Shown: positions 26,106 through 35,150 of the stretch, one piece after another
Layout: every line of letters begins with the position of its first letter
How positions within the stretch are numbered: position 1 is the first letter of the stretch
Source: Mycobacterium sp. NS-7484
GTDB taxonomy: Bacteria > Actinomycetota > Actinomycetes > Mycobacteriales > Mycobacteriaceae
NCBI RefSeq assembly: GCF_001953975.1
Contig: NZ_MBEJ01000121.1
Coordinates: forward strand, 44,572 to 108,571
Length of the DNA: 64,000 nt
Reading direction: 5' to 3'
Program-made: the position numbers and the translations under genes
Notes under the pieces: generated by a model
What the model saw: only the letters and a program-made list of their open reading frames with translations
What the model was told of the DNA's origin: nothing
Databases searched by the model: none

Positions 26106-29100
26106 ATGACGGCCAAGCCGGAAGCTGTTCGCAGGCAGGAAATCAGCGACCGGGATCGACGGCAGCCACCGCCGGACGCGGTCCACCGCCTGTCTGTGGC
26201 TTTCCGGTCCACCTACCGCGCTCCGTCGGGCGACGGGTCCGGGATGGTCGCCACCGGACCGCAGCCGGTCGGTGCCGCCGACCGGCCGGTCTCCGATCTG
26301 TCTGACGCGCTCGTGGCCGCCCACCTCCAACTCGGCAGCGACCGGGCGCCGGGGGAGACCAAGGTCTCGGTGTACCCGGGCGACGACGACTCCGGGCCCG
26401 CGCTGCAGATCGTCACCGAGCAGGCCGCGATGCTGGTCGATTCGGTGACGGTCTTACTGCACCGCCACGGCGTCGCCTATCCGGCGATCATGAACCCGGT
26501 GCTGCGGGTGCGTCGCGGCGCTGACGGTGAGTTGGTGGATTTCCGGCCCGCGGCCGAGGCCACCGGGAGCGACGGCGTCGACGAGTGCTGGATCCTGGTC
26601 CCGGTCAGTGGGGCGGCCGACGGCCCGGCACTCACCGAGGTGGTTCGGCTGCTGCCCGGCGTGCTGGCCGACGCCCGCCAGATCGGGCTGGACTCCGCGG
26701 CGATGGGCGCGGCGCTGCACGGCCTGGCCAACGACGTGGCCACCGACGTCGAAGGACGTTTCCCCAACACCGACCGCCGGGATGTCGCGGCACTCCTACG
26801 TTGGTTGTCCGACGGACATTTCGTGCTGCTCGGCTATCAGCAATGCGGGATCGACGACGGTAAGGCCGTGGTCGATCCGGCCAGCCGGCTGGGGGTGCTC
26901 AAGCTGCGCGAGGACGTGCTGCCGCCGCTGACCGCCGAGGACGACCTGATGGTGCTGGCCCAAGCCACCCTGCCGAGCTATGTGCGGTACGGCGCCAACC
27001 CCTACATCGTCGTGGTGCGCGAAGGCGGTGCCCGGGTCCTCGAGCACCGTTTTGTCGGCCTGTTCACCGTGGCTGCGACGAACGCCAATGTGCTGGAGAT
27101 CCCGCTGATCTCGCGACGGGTGGAGGAGGCGCTGGCCATGGCCCGCCGCGACCCCAGCCATCCCGGTCAGTTGCTGCGCGACATCATCCAGACGATTCCC
27201 CGCCCCGAGCTCTTCGCGCTGAGCTCCAAGCAGCTGCTGGACATGGCCCTGACCGTGGTGGACCTCGGGTCGCGTCGCCGCACCCTGTTGTTCCTGCGCG
27301 CCGATCAGCTCGCCCATTTCGTTTCCTGCCTGGTGTATCTGCCGCGCGACCGGTACACGACCGCGGTGCGGCTGGAGATGCAGGACATCCTGGTGCGTGA
27401 GCTCGGCGGCGAGAGCATCGACTACTCCGCCCGGGTCAGTGAGTCGCCTTGGGCCGTCGTCCATTTCGCGGTGCGTCTGCCCGGCGGCACGTCGCCCGGC
27501 GCCGTGGACACCTCCACCGAGAACGAGAACCGGATCCAGAACCTGCTGACCGAGGCCACCCGCAACTGGGGTGACCGGCTGACCAGTGCGGCGGCCGACG
27601 CCGAGCTGAGCCGTGCCGCCGTCGAGCACTACGCCACCGCGTTCCCCGAGGACTACAAGCAGGCCGTCGCCCCGGCGGATGCGATCGCCGACATCGCGAT
27701 CATCGAAGGGCTGCAAGACAACTCGGTCAAACTTGTCTTCAGTGAGAGTGACACGGCCGGGGATGGCGCACCGGCGCAACTCACCTGGTATCTGGGTGGA
27801 CAGTCGGCCTCGCTGAGTGAGCTGCTGCCGATGCTGCAGTCGATGGGTGTGGTGGTGCTGGAGGAACGCCCCTACACCGTGCGTCGCGCCGACGGACTGC
27901 CGGTCTGGATCTACCAGTTCAAGGTTGCCCGACACCGCAGCATCCCCGAGTCGCCCGACGCCGCCTCCCGTGAGACCACCGCGCAGCGATTCGCCGATGC
28001 GGTGACCGCGATCTGGCACGGCTCGGTCGAGGTGGACCGCTTCAACGAACTGGTGTTGCGAGCCGACCTGACCTGGCAGCAAGTGGTGATCCTGCGCGCC
28101 TACGCGAAATACCTGCGCCAGGCCGGATTTCCGTACAGCCAGTCACACATCGAGTCGGTGCTCAACGAGAACCCGCACACCACCCGCTCGCTGGTGCAGC
28201 TGTTCGAGGCGTTGTTCGACCCGTCGGAGGACACGGCGGGATCCCGGGACGCCCAAGGGGCCGCCGCTGCGGTGGCCGCCGACATCGACGCCTTGGTGAG
28301 CCTGGACACCGACCGTGTGCTGCGGGCCTTCGCGAGCCTGATCCAGGCCACCCTGCGCACCAATTACTTTGTCCGGAAACCGGAGTCGGCCCGGCAACGC
28401 GGTGCGGTGGCGATGAAGCTGAATCCCGGGTTGATCGACGAACTGCCGCTGCCACGGCCCAAGTTCGAGATCTTCGTGTACTCGCCGCGGGTAGAGGGTG
28501 TGCACCTGCGGTTCGGGTTCGTGGCCCGCGGCGGACTGCGCTGGTCGGATCGTCGCGAGGACTTCCGCACCGAGATCCTCGGTCTGGTCAAGGCCCAGGC
28601 GGTGAAGAACGCCGTCATCGTGCCCGTCGGGGCCAAGGGTGGGTTCGTGGTCAAACGGCCGCCGGAGCTCACCGGTGACGCCACCGCCGACCGCGAGGCG
28701 ACCCGCGCCGAAGGGGTGGCGTGCTACCAACTTTTCATCTCAGGGCTGCTCGACGTGACCGACAACGTCGACAAGCAGACCGGCGCCGTCGTCACCCCAC
28801 CGGATGTGGTGCGCCGCGACGGGGAGGATGCCTATCTGGTGGTTGCGGCCGACAAGGGCACGGCCACCTTCTCCGACATCGCCAACGAGGTCGCCAAGTC
28901 CTACGGGTTCTGGCTGGGTGACGCGTTCGCCTCGGGCGGCTCCATCGGCTACGACCACAAGGCCATGGGCATCACCGCCAAGGGGGCCTGGGAATCGGTC
29001 AAACGCCACTTCCGCGAGATGGGCGTCGACACGCAGAGTCAGGACTTCACGGTTGTCGGCGTCGGCGATATGAGCGGTGACGTGTTCGGCAACGGAATGC

Positions 29101-30968
29101 TGTTGTCCAAGCACATCCGGCTGATCGCCGCATTCGACCACCGGCACATCTTCCTCGACCCCAACCCCGACGCCGCCGCGTCCTGGACAGAGCGCCAGCG
29201 GCTGTTCGAGCTGCCCCGATCCAGCTGGGAGGATTACGACTCCGAGCTGATCAGCGAGGGCGGCGGCGTCTACAGCCGGCAGCAGAAGTCCATCCCGATC
29301 AGCCCGCAAGCGCGCGCCGCCCTCGGACTCGACGAGGACATCGAGGAACTCACCCCGCCCGCCCTGATGAAAGCGGTGCTCAAGGCGCCGGTGGACCTGC
29401 TGTGGAACGGCGGCATCGGCACCTACGTCAAGGCCGAGACCGAGACCGACGTCGGGGATCGTGCCAACGATCAGATTCGGGTCAACGGAAACGAGGTGCG
29501 GGCCAAGGTCATCGGCGAGGGCGGGAACCTCGGCGTGACCTCACTGGGACGTATCGAGTTCAACCTGGCCGGTGGTCGGATCAACACCGATGCCCTGGAC
29601 AACTCCGCCGGTGTCGACTGTTCCGATCACGAGGTCAACATCAAGATCCTGATCGACTCGCTGGTGACTGCGGGCAAGGTCAGTCCCGAGGAACGCACCG
29701 ACCTGTTGCTGTCGATGACCGACGAGGTCGGTGACCTGGTCCTGGCCGACAACAAGGATCAGAACGACCTGATGGGCACCAGCCGCGCCAACGCGCCCGG
29801 GCTGCTCTCGGTGCACGCCCGGATGATCAAGGACTTCGTCGTCAACCGCGGGCTCAACCGGGAGCTGGAGGCGCTGCCGTCGGAGAAGGAGATCCGGCGC
29901 CGTGCCGATGCCGGGATCGGTTTGACCTCACCGGAATTGGCCACACTGATGGCCCATGTCAAGCTCGCACTCAAGGACGACGTGCTGGCCAGTGACCTGC
30001 CCGACCAAGAGGTGTTCGCCTCCCGGCTGCCGCAGTATTTCCCCGAGAAGCTCCGTGAGCAGTTCACGAGTGAGATCCGTTCGCACCAGCTGCGCCGGGA
30101 GATCGTCACCACGATGCTGGTCAACGATCTCGTCGACACCAGCGGCATCAGCTATGCCTACCGGATCACCGAGGATGTCGGTGTCGGCCCCGTCGACGCA
30201 CTGCGCAGTTATGTTGCCACCGACGCCATCTTCGGCATCGGCGAGGTGTGGCGCCGGATCCGGGCCGCAGGCGACGACGGGGTGCCGGTTGCGGTGACCG
30301 ATCGGATGACGCTGGACCTGCGTCGGCTTGTGGACCGGGCCGGCCGCTGGCTGCTGAACTACCGTCCGCAACCGCTGGCCGTCGGCGCCGAGATCAACCG
30401 GTTCGCCGCCAAGGTCGCCACCCTGCGCCCGCGGATGCCCGAATGGCTGCGTGGCGACGACAAGGCCATCGTCGACAAGGAAGCCGGTGAATTCGCCTCG
30501 CAAGGGGTGCCCGAGGACCTGGCCTATGCGGTCGCGACCGGGCTGTATCAGTACAGCCTGCTCGACGTGATCGACATCTCCGACATCGTCGACCGTGACC
30601 CCGTCGAGGTGGCCGACACCTACTTCACCCTGATGGATCATCTCGGGGCCGACGGGCTGCTCACGGCGGTATCGCGACTCAGCCGGGAGGACCGCTGGCA
30701 TTCGCTGGCGCGGTTGGCAATTCGTGACGACATCTACGGATCGTTGCGGGCGCTGTGCTTCGACGTGCTGGCGGTCGGGGAACCGGAGGAGACCGGTGAG
30801 GAGAAGATCTCCGAGTGGGAGCTGACCAACAACTCCCGGGTGACCCGCGCCCGCCGCACGCTGACCGAGATATACCAAGATGGTGAGCAGGATCTGGCGA
30901 CGCTGTCGGTGGCCGCGCGGCAGATCCGCAGCATGACACGAACGAGTGGAACGGGAACAACTGGGTGA
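26106..30968 (+). CDS. gdh: NAD-dependent glutamate dehydrogenase, large (180 kDa) type
   Basis: 1620 aa, the size of the L_180 class. The N-terminal half contains ACT-like regulatory modules (DSVTVLLHRHGVAYPAIM). The catalytic part has VPVGAKGGFVVKRPP (substrate Lys), GVGDMSGDVFGNGMLLS (Asp) and VIGEGGNLGVTSLGR (nucleotide site). It deaminates glutamate to 2-oxoglutarate with NAD+; in mycobacteria this class is inhibited by unphosphorylated GarA. ATG 26106 is chosen because AGGAG at 26093-26097 is correctly spaced; an earlier Met in frame lacks this. Its stop overlaps the GTG of the thioesterase gene. The sequence closely resembles Rv2476c. Confidence 0.95.
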   Translation: MTAKPEAVRRQEISDRDRRQPPPDAVHRLSVAFRSTYRAPSGDGSGMVATGPQPVGAADRPVSDLSDALVAAHLQLGSDRAPGETKVSVYPGDDDSGPALQIVTEQAAMLVDSVTVLLHRHGVAYPAIMNPVLRVRRGADGELVDFRPAAEATGSDGVDECWILVPVSGAADGPALTEVVRLLPGVLADARQIGLDSAAMGAALHGLANDVATDVEGRFPNTDRRDVAALLRWLSDGHFVLLGYQQCGIDDGKAVVDPASRLGVLKLREDVLPPLTAEDDLMVLAQATLPSYVRYGANPYIVVVREGGARVLEHRFVGLFTVAATNANVLEIPLISRRVEEALAMARRDPSHPGQLLRDIIQTIPRPELFALSSKQLLDMALTVVDLGSRRRTLLFLRADQLAHFVSCLVYLPRDRYTTAVRLEMQDILVRELGGESIDYSARVSESPWAVVHFAVRLPGGTSPGAVDTSTENENRIQNLLTEATRNWGDRLTSAAADAELSRAAVEHYATAFPEDYKQAVAPADAIADIAIIEGLQDNSVKLVFSESDTAGDGAPAQLTWYLGGQSASLSELLPMLQSMGVVVLEERPYTVRRADGLPVWIYQFKVARHRSIPESPDAASRETTAQRFADAVTAIWHGSVEVDRFNELVLRADLTWQQVVILRAYAKYLRQAGFPYSQSHIESVLNENPHTTRSLVQLFEALFDPSEDTAGSRDAQGAAAAVAADIDALVSLDTDRVLRAFASLIQATLRTNYFVRKPESARQRGAVAMKLNPGLIDELPLPRPKFEIFVYSPRVEGVHLRFGFVARGGLRWSDRREDFRTEILGLVKAQAVKNAVIVPVGAKGGFVVKRPPELTGDATADREATRAEGVACYQLFISGLLDVTDNVDKQTGAVVTPPDVVRRDGEDAYLVVAADKGTATFSDIANEVAKSYGFWLGDAFASGGSIGYDHKAMGITAKGAWESVKRHFREMGVDTQSQDFTVVGVGDMSGDVFGNGMLLSKHIRLIAAFDHRHIFLDPNPDAAASWTERQRLFELPRSSWEDYDSELISEGGGVYSRQQKSIPISPQARAALGLDEDIEELTPPALMKAVLKAPVDLLWNGGIGTYVKAETETDVGDRANDQIRVNGNEVRAKVIGEGGNLGVTSLGRIEFNLAGGRINTDALDNSAGVDCSDHEVNIKILIDSLVTAGKVSPEERTDLLLSMTDEVGDLVLADNKDQNDLMGTSRANAPGLLSVHARMIKDFVVNRGLNRELEALPSEKEIRRRADAGIGLTSPELATLMAHVKLALKDDVLASDLPDQEVFASRLPQYFPEKLREQFTSEIRSHQLRREIVTTMLVNDLVDTSGISYAYRITEDVGVGPVDALRSYVATDAIFGIGEVWRRIRAAGDDGVPVAVTDRMTLDLRRLVDRAGRWLLNYRPQPLAVGAEINRFAAKVATLRPRMPEWLRGDDKAIVDKEAGEFASQGVPEDLAYAVATGLYQYSLLDVIDISDIVDRDPVEVADTYFTLMDHLGADGLLTAVSRLSREDRWHSLARLAIRDDIYGSLRALCFDVLAVGEPEETGEEKISEWELTNNSRVTRARRTLTEIYQDGEQDLATLSVAARQIRSMTRTSGTGTTG

Positions 30969-31375
30969 CAGGCTTCGTAGCGCCGGTGCACGTGCGCTGG
31001 TCGGACATCGACATGTACCAGCACATCAACCACGCAACCATGGTGACCATCCTCGAAGAGGCTCGGATTCCGTTCCTGCGTGAGCCGTTCGGGCCCACCA
31101 TCGACACCATCGGCCTGTTGATCGCCGACGTCAGCATCTCCTACAAGGGCCAGCTGCGGCTGGTGGACTCACCGCTGCAGGTGACCATGTGGTCCAAGCG
31201 GGTGCGTGCCGTCGACTTCACCATCGGCTACGAGGTGCGGTCGGTGAACGCCGCGCCCGACTCCAAACCATCGGTGATCGGTGAAACCCAGCTGGCCGCC
31301 GTGCACATCGCCGAACAACGACTCGAACGGTTGACGGGCGAGCAACGCGCCTACCTGGAGCGCTATCTGCGATGA
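30965..31375 (+). CDS. Acyl-CoA thioesterase, 4HBT hotdog family (Rv2475c-like)
   Basis: 136 aa single hotdog domain. VRWSDIDMYQHINHATMV carries the catalytic Asp (WSDID) and the HxNN-like segment of 4-hydroxybenzoyl-CoA thioesterases; GLLIADVSISYKGQLRL is the central strand. The family hydrolyses acyl-CoA thioesters; the substrate here is unknown. GTG 30965 overlaps the gdh stop by 4 bp, and its own stop overlaps the next ATG, so it is translated as part of the gdh operon, as in M. tuberculosis. Confidence 0.9.
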   Translation: MTGFVAPVHVRWSDIDMYQHINHATMVTILEEARIPFLREPFGPTIDTIGLLIADVSISYKGQLRLVDSPLQVTMWSKRVRAVDFTIGYEVRSVNAAPDSKPSVIGETQLAAVHIAEQRLERLTGEQRAYLERYLR

Positions 31376-32037
31376 CCGCCCCGGAGCGCGGCCTGTGGAT
31401 CGAAAACCCGCGTGATCGAGACGATTTCGCGACGTTCGTGGACCGTGCCCTGCGGTTGGACAGCGCCGCGGTGGTGCGGTTGCGTGAGCGCGGCCCAGGT
31501 TCGGTGATCGCATGGGTGGCGACCGGGCTGGAGGTCCTGGCCAGCCGGGTGGTGGCCGGGCGGCTGCGCCCGGCGGATCTCTCGGCCGGGGCCGATGCCC
31601 TGGCGGCCGGCTTGTCCGGTTTGGCCGGGGGACAGGGCGGATACATCGACCCCGGCTTCCCAATGGATTCGGCCTGGCGCGGCGGACTGCCTCCCGAGGA
31701 AGGCTTCGTCCACCTCGACGACGTGCCGGCCCGGGTGATGCTCGACCTCGCGCAACAGGGCGGGGCGTTGGCCCGCGAGCACGGCAGCGCCCACGGTCCG
31801 CCGGCCTCGCTCCTGGACCAGGAGGTGATCGCAGTCAGCGCAGGCGATTTCACCGTAGGTGTGCCGATGCGTTGCGTATTCGCCTTGACCGCCATGGGTT
31901 TTCTGCCCCAGACCGGCAATCAGGTCAGCGAGCAGGAGATCGTGCGGGTCCGCGCGCACCCGTCCTGGCTGCGGATCGATGCCCGGTTCGGCTCGGTGTA
32001 TCGCCGTCGCGACTCCGCCGCCCTCATCCTCGGCTGA
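31372..32037 (+). CDS. Conserved mycobacterial hypothetical protein (Rv2474c-like)
   Basis: 221 aa, no signal peptide or membrane segment. I do not recognise a catalytic motif. Notable parts are WIENPRDRDDFATFVDRALRL at the start, a Gly/Ala-rich hinge (LSGLAGGQGGYIDPGF), and RVRAHPSWLRIDARFGSVYRR near the end. The ATG overlaps the thioesterase stop (ATGA), so gdh, thioesterase and this gene form one coupled unit. It ends nine bases before a 60-bp palindromic repeat that separates it from the convergent aglA. Confidence 0.85.
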   Translation: MTAPERGLWIENPRDRDDFATFVDRALRLDSAAVVRLRERGPGSVIAWVATGLEVLASRVVAGRLRPADLSAGADALAAGLSGLAGGQGGYIDPGFPMDSAWRGGLPPEEGFVHLDDVPARVMLDLAQQGGALAREHGSAHGPPASLLDQEVIAVSAGDFTVGVPMRCVFALTAMGFLPQTGNQVSEQEIVRVRAHPSWLRIDARFGSVYRRRDSAALILG

Positions 32038-32045
32038 TTTCCTCG

Positions 32046-32105
32046 GCGAGCAGACGCAAACCCGTACCTTTTCGCGTGGAAAACTACTGGTTTGCGTCTG
32101 CTCGC
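32046..32105. repeat. 60-bp palindromic intergenic repeat, copy 1
   Basis: Terminal arms GCGAGCAGACGCAAACC (32046-32062) and GGTTTGCGTCTGCTCGC (32089-32105) are perfect 17-bp inverted repeats around a 26-bp loop containing GTACCT and TTCGCGTG. A second copy at 43099-43158 agrees at 49 of 60 positions. It sits at the convergent ends of the Rv2474c-like gene and aglA, and the aglA stop codon lies inside its loop. A bidirectional terminator or REP-like element is the likely role. Confidence 0.9.
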
Positions 32106-33664
32106 GGTGAGGAATGGGGCACGATCCACACGGCGGTGTCGGGCGGGAGTAGACCGTCCACCAGTGCGCCGCTGCTCAACAGGATCTCGCCGGGCGGCAG
32201 CGCCACCGAAGCTGTGCCGGTGTTGAGCACACATATCAGGCCGCCGGCGCGCCGCACCCTCAGAAGTCCGTTCGCGCTCGTCACCTCGACCGAGGAACCA
32301 CCGAATTCCGCACGGCTGGAACGTAATCCGATTGCGCTGCGGTAGAACTCCAATGTCGACGCCGGATCGGCCTGCTGACGCTGCACGGTCAGCGCTGCCC
32401 ACTCGGCCGGCATCGGCAACCAGGTGTCGGCGCTCGAGGAGAACCCGAACGGCGGGGCATCGCCGGACCACGGCATCGGCACCCGACAGCCGTCACGCCC
32501 ACGCTCGGTCTGACCGGAGCGTTCCCACACCGGATCCTGCAGCACCTCGTCGGGCAACTCGACATTGGGCAGCCCGAGTTCCTCGCCGTTGTAGACGAAC
32601 ACCGCGCCCGGCAGCGCCAACATCACCAGCGCCATCGCCCGGGCCCGGGCCAACCCGCTGGCACCACCGCCGTAACGGGTGACCTCGCGCTCCACGTCGT
32701 GGTTGGACAACGTCCACGTCGGCGTCGCACCGGCCAGGTCGGCCGCGGCCATCGCGTTGAGGATCGCGTCCTGCACCTCGGCGGCGTCGAAATCTGCTTG
32801 TACCAGACGGAAATTGAAGCCGAGGTGCAACTCGTCGGGACGGAGATACTTCGCGAAGCGCTCATTGCCGTGCACCCACACCTCGCCCACGGCCACGGCG
32901 TCGGGGTAGTCATCGAGCACCGTGCGGATGAACCGGTGAATATCGTGCACGCTGTCGTTGTCGAACCGCGGGTCATCGTCACTGTTGCGCAGCAGTGCGC
33001 TGTCGGTGACAACCATGTCGGGCAATTCGGGTGGCTTGGCCATGCCGTGGGCCACGTCGATGCGGAATCCGTCGACGCCGCGGTCGAGCCAGAACCGCAG
33101 CGTCTTCTCCAGGTCCTCGAACACCTCAGGGTGGTTCCAGTTGAGGTCGGGTTGGGCCGGATCGAACAGGTGCAGATACCACTGGCCGGGTCGGCCGTCG
33201 GCTTCGGTGACGCGGGTCCAGGCCGGGCCGCCGAACACCGACACCCAGTTGTTCGGCGGCTTCAGCCCGCCCGGGCCGCGGCCGTCACGGAAGATGTAGC
33301 GGTCGCGGCGACGCGGATCGGCCAGCGCCTCGACGAACCACGGGTGCGCCGAACTGGTGTGGTTGGGCACCAGGTCCATGGTGACGCGGATGCCGCGGGA
33401 GTGCGCGGCGTCGAGCAACCGGTCCAGCGCGGCGATGTCGCCGAACAGCGGATCGACGTCGCGGGGGTCGGCGACGTCGTAACCGTGATCGGCCATCGGC
33501 GACACCATCACCGGATTGAGCCACAGCGCGTCGACGCCGAGCGCCGCGAGGTAATCGAGCCTGGCGCTCACCCCGTCGAGATCACCGACCCCGTCACCGT
33601 TGCTGTCGGCGAACGAGCGGGGATAGACCTGGTAGAAGACCGCGTCCGCCCACCACCGGCGCAT
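32084..33664 (-). CDS. aglA: Alpha-glucosidase, glycoside hydrolase family 13
   Basis: 526 aa. GH13 regions: VMVSPMADHGYDVAD and DLVPNHTS (region I), GFRIDVAHG with the nucleophile Asp (region II), VGEVW with the acid/base Glu (region III), and SNHDVER (region IV). It resembles oligo-1,6-glucosidase/alpha-glucosidase AglA (Rv2471) and would hydrolyse alpha-glucosides in the cytoplasm. ATG 33664 overlaps the glbO stop by one base (TGATG). The last six residues (RADANQ) and the TAG are encoded by the palindromic repeat 32046-32105, so the C-terminus was probably reshaped by that element. Confidence 0.93.
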   Translation of the reverse strand: MRRWWADAVFYQVYPRSFADSNGDGVGDLDGVSARLDYLAALGVDALWLNPVMVSPMADHGYDVADPRDVDPLFGDIAALDRLLDAAHSRGIRVTMDLVPNHTSSAHPWFVEALADPRRRDRYIFRDGRGPGGLKPPNNWVSVFGGPAWTRVTEADGRPGQWYLHLFDPAQPDLNWNHPEVFEDLEKTLRFWLDRGVDGFRIDVAHGMAKPPELPDMVVTDSALLRNSDDDPRFDNDSVHDIHRFIRTVLDDYPDAVAVGEVWVHGNERFAKYLRPDELHLGFNFRLVQADFDAAEVQDAILNAMAAADLAGATPTWTLSNHDVEREVTRYGGGASGLARARAMALVMLALPGAVFVYNGEELGLPNVELPDEVLQDPVWERSGQTERGRDGCRVPMPWSGDAPPFGFSSSADTWLPMPAEWAALTVQRQQADPASTLEFYRSAIGLRSSRAEFGGSSVEVTSANGLLRVRRAGGLICVLNTGTASVALPPGEILLSSGALVDGLLPPDTAVWIVPHSSPRADANQ

Positions 33665-34068
33665 CAGAACGCCGAGTTCACCATGGAGTCCGCGGCCATG
33701 TTCAGGTAATCCAACAGCGCGCGGCGGTGCGGCTCGTCCAGTGTCGCGGAGTCGATCGACGCCACCGCGGTGTGCATGCACCGCAGCCAGGCATCGCGCT
33801 CGAGGTAACCGATCCGGAACGGCGCGTGGCGCATCCGCAACCGCGGGTGGCCCCGCTGGTCGGAGTAGGTGCGCGGGCCGCCCCAGTACTGCTCGAGGAA
33901 CATGCGCAACCGCTCTTCGGCGCCGTCGATGTCGTCTTCGGGGTACAGCGGCAGCAGGATCTCGTCTTCGCGTACCAGCTGGTAAAACCGCGACACGATC
34001 GCTGCGAACGTCTCGTGGCCACCGACTTCGTCGTAGAAAGATCGCTGTACCTGAGTCACGTCGTTCAT
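33664..34068 (-). CDS. glbO: Truncated haemoglobin, group II
   Basis: 134 aa. SFYDEVGGHETFAAIVSRFY is the truncated-globin start, the proximal His region is HPRLRMRHAPFRI, and YLERDAWLRCMHTAV supplies the G-helix Trp (TrpG8) and the conserved group-II pattern. The family binds O2 and peroxide at the membrane/cytoplasm and is linked to respiration. It begins the glbO-aglA operon and is divergent from the HNH gene at 34213. M. tuberculosis has the same pair (Rv2470-Rv2471). Confidence 0.95.
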   Translation of the reverse strand: MNDVTQVQRSFYDEVGGHETFAAIVSRFYQLVREDEILLPLYPEDDIDGAEERLRMFLEQYWGGPRTYSDQRGHPRLRMRHAPFRIGYLERDAWLRCMHTAVASIDSATLDEPHRRALLDYLNMAADSMVNSAF

Positions 34069-34212
34069 TGTGGTCCATTGTGGCCGAGCAAGCCGCCGCC
34101 GCCGGTCACTGTGGTCTGGTCACCGGGTGTTCATCCGACTGACCTGCGCACACCCGAAGAATTTTCGTGCACATCCGTCGGATCCGTGGTGGACTGTCTC
34201 CTCGGAGGCTCC

Positions 34213-34857
34213 ATGGCGCACAGCAAAAAAAGCCATATGCGACGGACCGGCCACATCCCCGGGCCCGCGGGACCGCATGTGCCCAATCGTCCGCTCCACA
34301 CCGTCGAGACCCTCCCCACCACGACTCGCGATGCCTCCCTGTGGGGGCGCCGCCGGGTACTGCTGCTCAACTCGACCTATGAACCGCTGACCGCGCTGCC
34401 GTTGCGACGCGCGGTGATCATGGTGATGTGCGGCAAGGCCGACGTGGTGCACGACGATCCGGCAGGCCCGGTCATCCACTCGGCCACCCGCACCATCGTG
34501 GTCCCGTCGGTGATCCGGCTGCGCACCTTCGTCCGGGTGCCGTATCGGGCCCGGATCCCGATGACGCGGGCCGCCCTGATGCACCGCGACCGGTTCCGGT
34601 GCGCGTACTGCGGCGGGCGGGCCGACACCGTCGACCACGTGATCCCACGAAGCCGCGGTGGCGAGCACTCCTGGGAGAACTGTGTGGCTGCCTGTGGGCC
34701 GTGCAACCACCGCAAGGCTGACCGGTTGCTGGCCGAGCTCGGGTGGAACCTGCGCTGTGTACCGATGCCGCCGAAGGGCCAGCACTGGCGGCTGCTGTCG
34801 ACGATCAAAGAACTCGACCCGGCGTGGGTGCGGTATCTCGGCGAAGGGGCGGCCTGA
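34213..34857 (+). CDS. HNH endonuclease domain protein (Rv2469c-like)
   Basis: 214 aa. The N-terminal part has LLNSTYEPLTALPLRRAVIMVM, a segment seen in this actinobacterial HNH family; the C-terminal HNH motif is FRCAYCGGRADTVDHVIPRS, then GGEHSWENCVAACGPCNHRK, giving the ββα-metal site and the two CxxC zinc pairs. The natural role is unknown; a house-keeping nuclease or RNA/DNA repair has been suggested for this family. ATG 34213 follows CGGAGG; the frame is open well upstream but is antisense to glbO there. It heads a plus-strand run with the two cytochrome-oxidase-accessory-like genes. Confidence 0.88.
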   Translation: MAHSKKSHMRRTGHIPGPAGPHVPNRPLHTVETLPTTTRDASLWGRRRVLLLNSTYEPLTALPLRRAVIMVMCGKADVVHDDPAGPVIHSATRTIVVPSVIRLRTFVRVPYRARIPMTRAALMHRDRFRCAYCGGRADTVDHVIPRSRGGEHSWENCVAACGPCNHRKADRLLAELGWNLRCVPMPPKGQHWRLLSTIKELDPAWVRYLGEGAA

Positions 34858-34916
34858 CCGCCGACTTGCTGGGCACTCTCGGCGCGTCGCGGTGGTGCGG
34901 CTGATACGGTTTGCGC

Positions 34917-35150
34917 GTGAGCACAGCACTTACCCATTCCCTCCTCGGAGGGGTTCCGCTGGTGTTGTTCGTGGTCCTGGCGTTGATCTACCTGCCCCGC
35001 AAGGGACCGCACCCGGATACCTACAAGATGTCCGAGCCGTGGACCCACGAGCCCATCCTGTGGGCCGCCGAGGAGCCGCAGGCCCACGGGCACGGCGGGC
35101 ATGATTCCCATGGCGTGACGATCGGAGGCGGCGCAAGTGGCAAGTGGTGA
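34917..35150 (+). CDS. Small membrane protein, cytochrome bc1-aa3 accessory (CtaI-type)
   Basis: 77 aa. One transmembrane helix near the N-terminus (GVPLVLFVVLALIYLP) is followed by a short His-rich tail (AHGHGGHDSHG). From memory, the adjacent M. smegmatis genes MSMEG_4693/4692, which lie in this position, encode subunits seen in the cryo-EM structure of the bc1-aa3 supercomplex (CtaI and CtaJ). GTG 34917 is chosen as the start. Its stop overlaps the start of the next gene by 14 bp, supporting a joint function. Confidence 0.75.
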   Translation: MSTALTHSLLGGVPLVLFVVLALIYLPRKGPHPDTYKMSEPWTHEPILWAAEEPQAHGHGGHDSHGVTIGGGASGKW

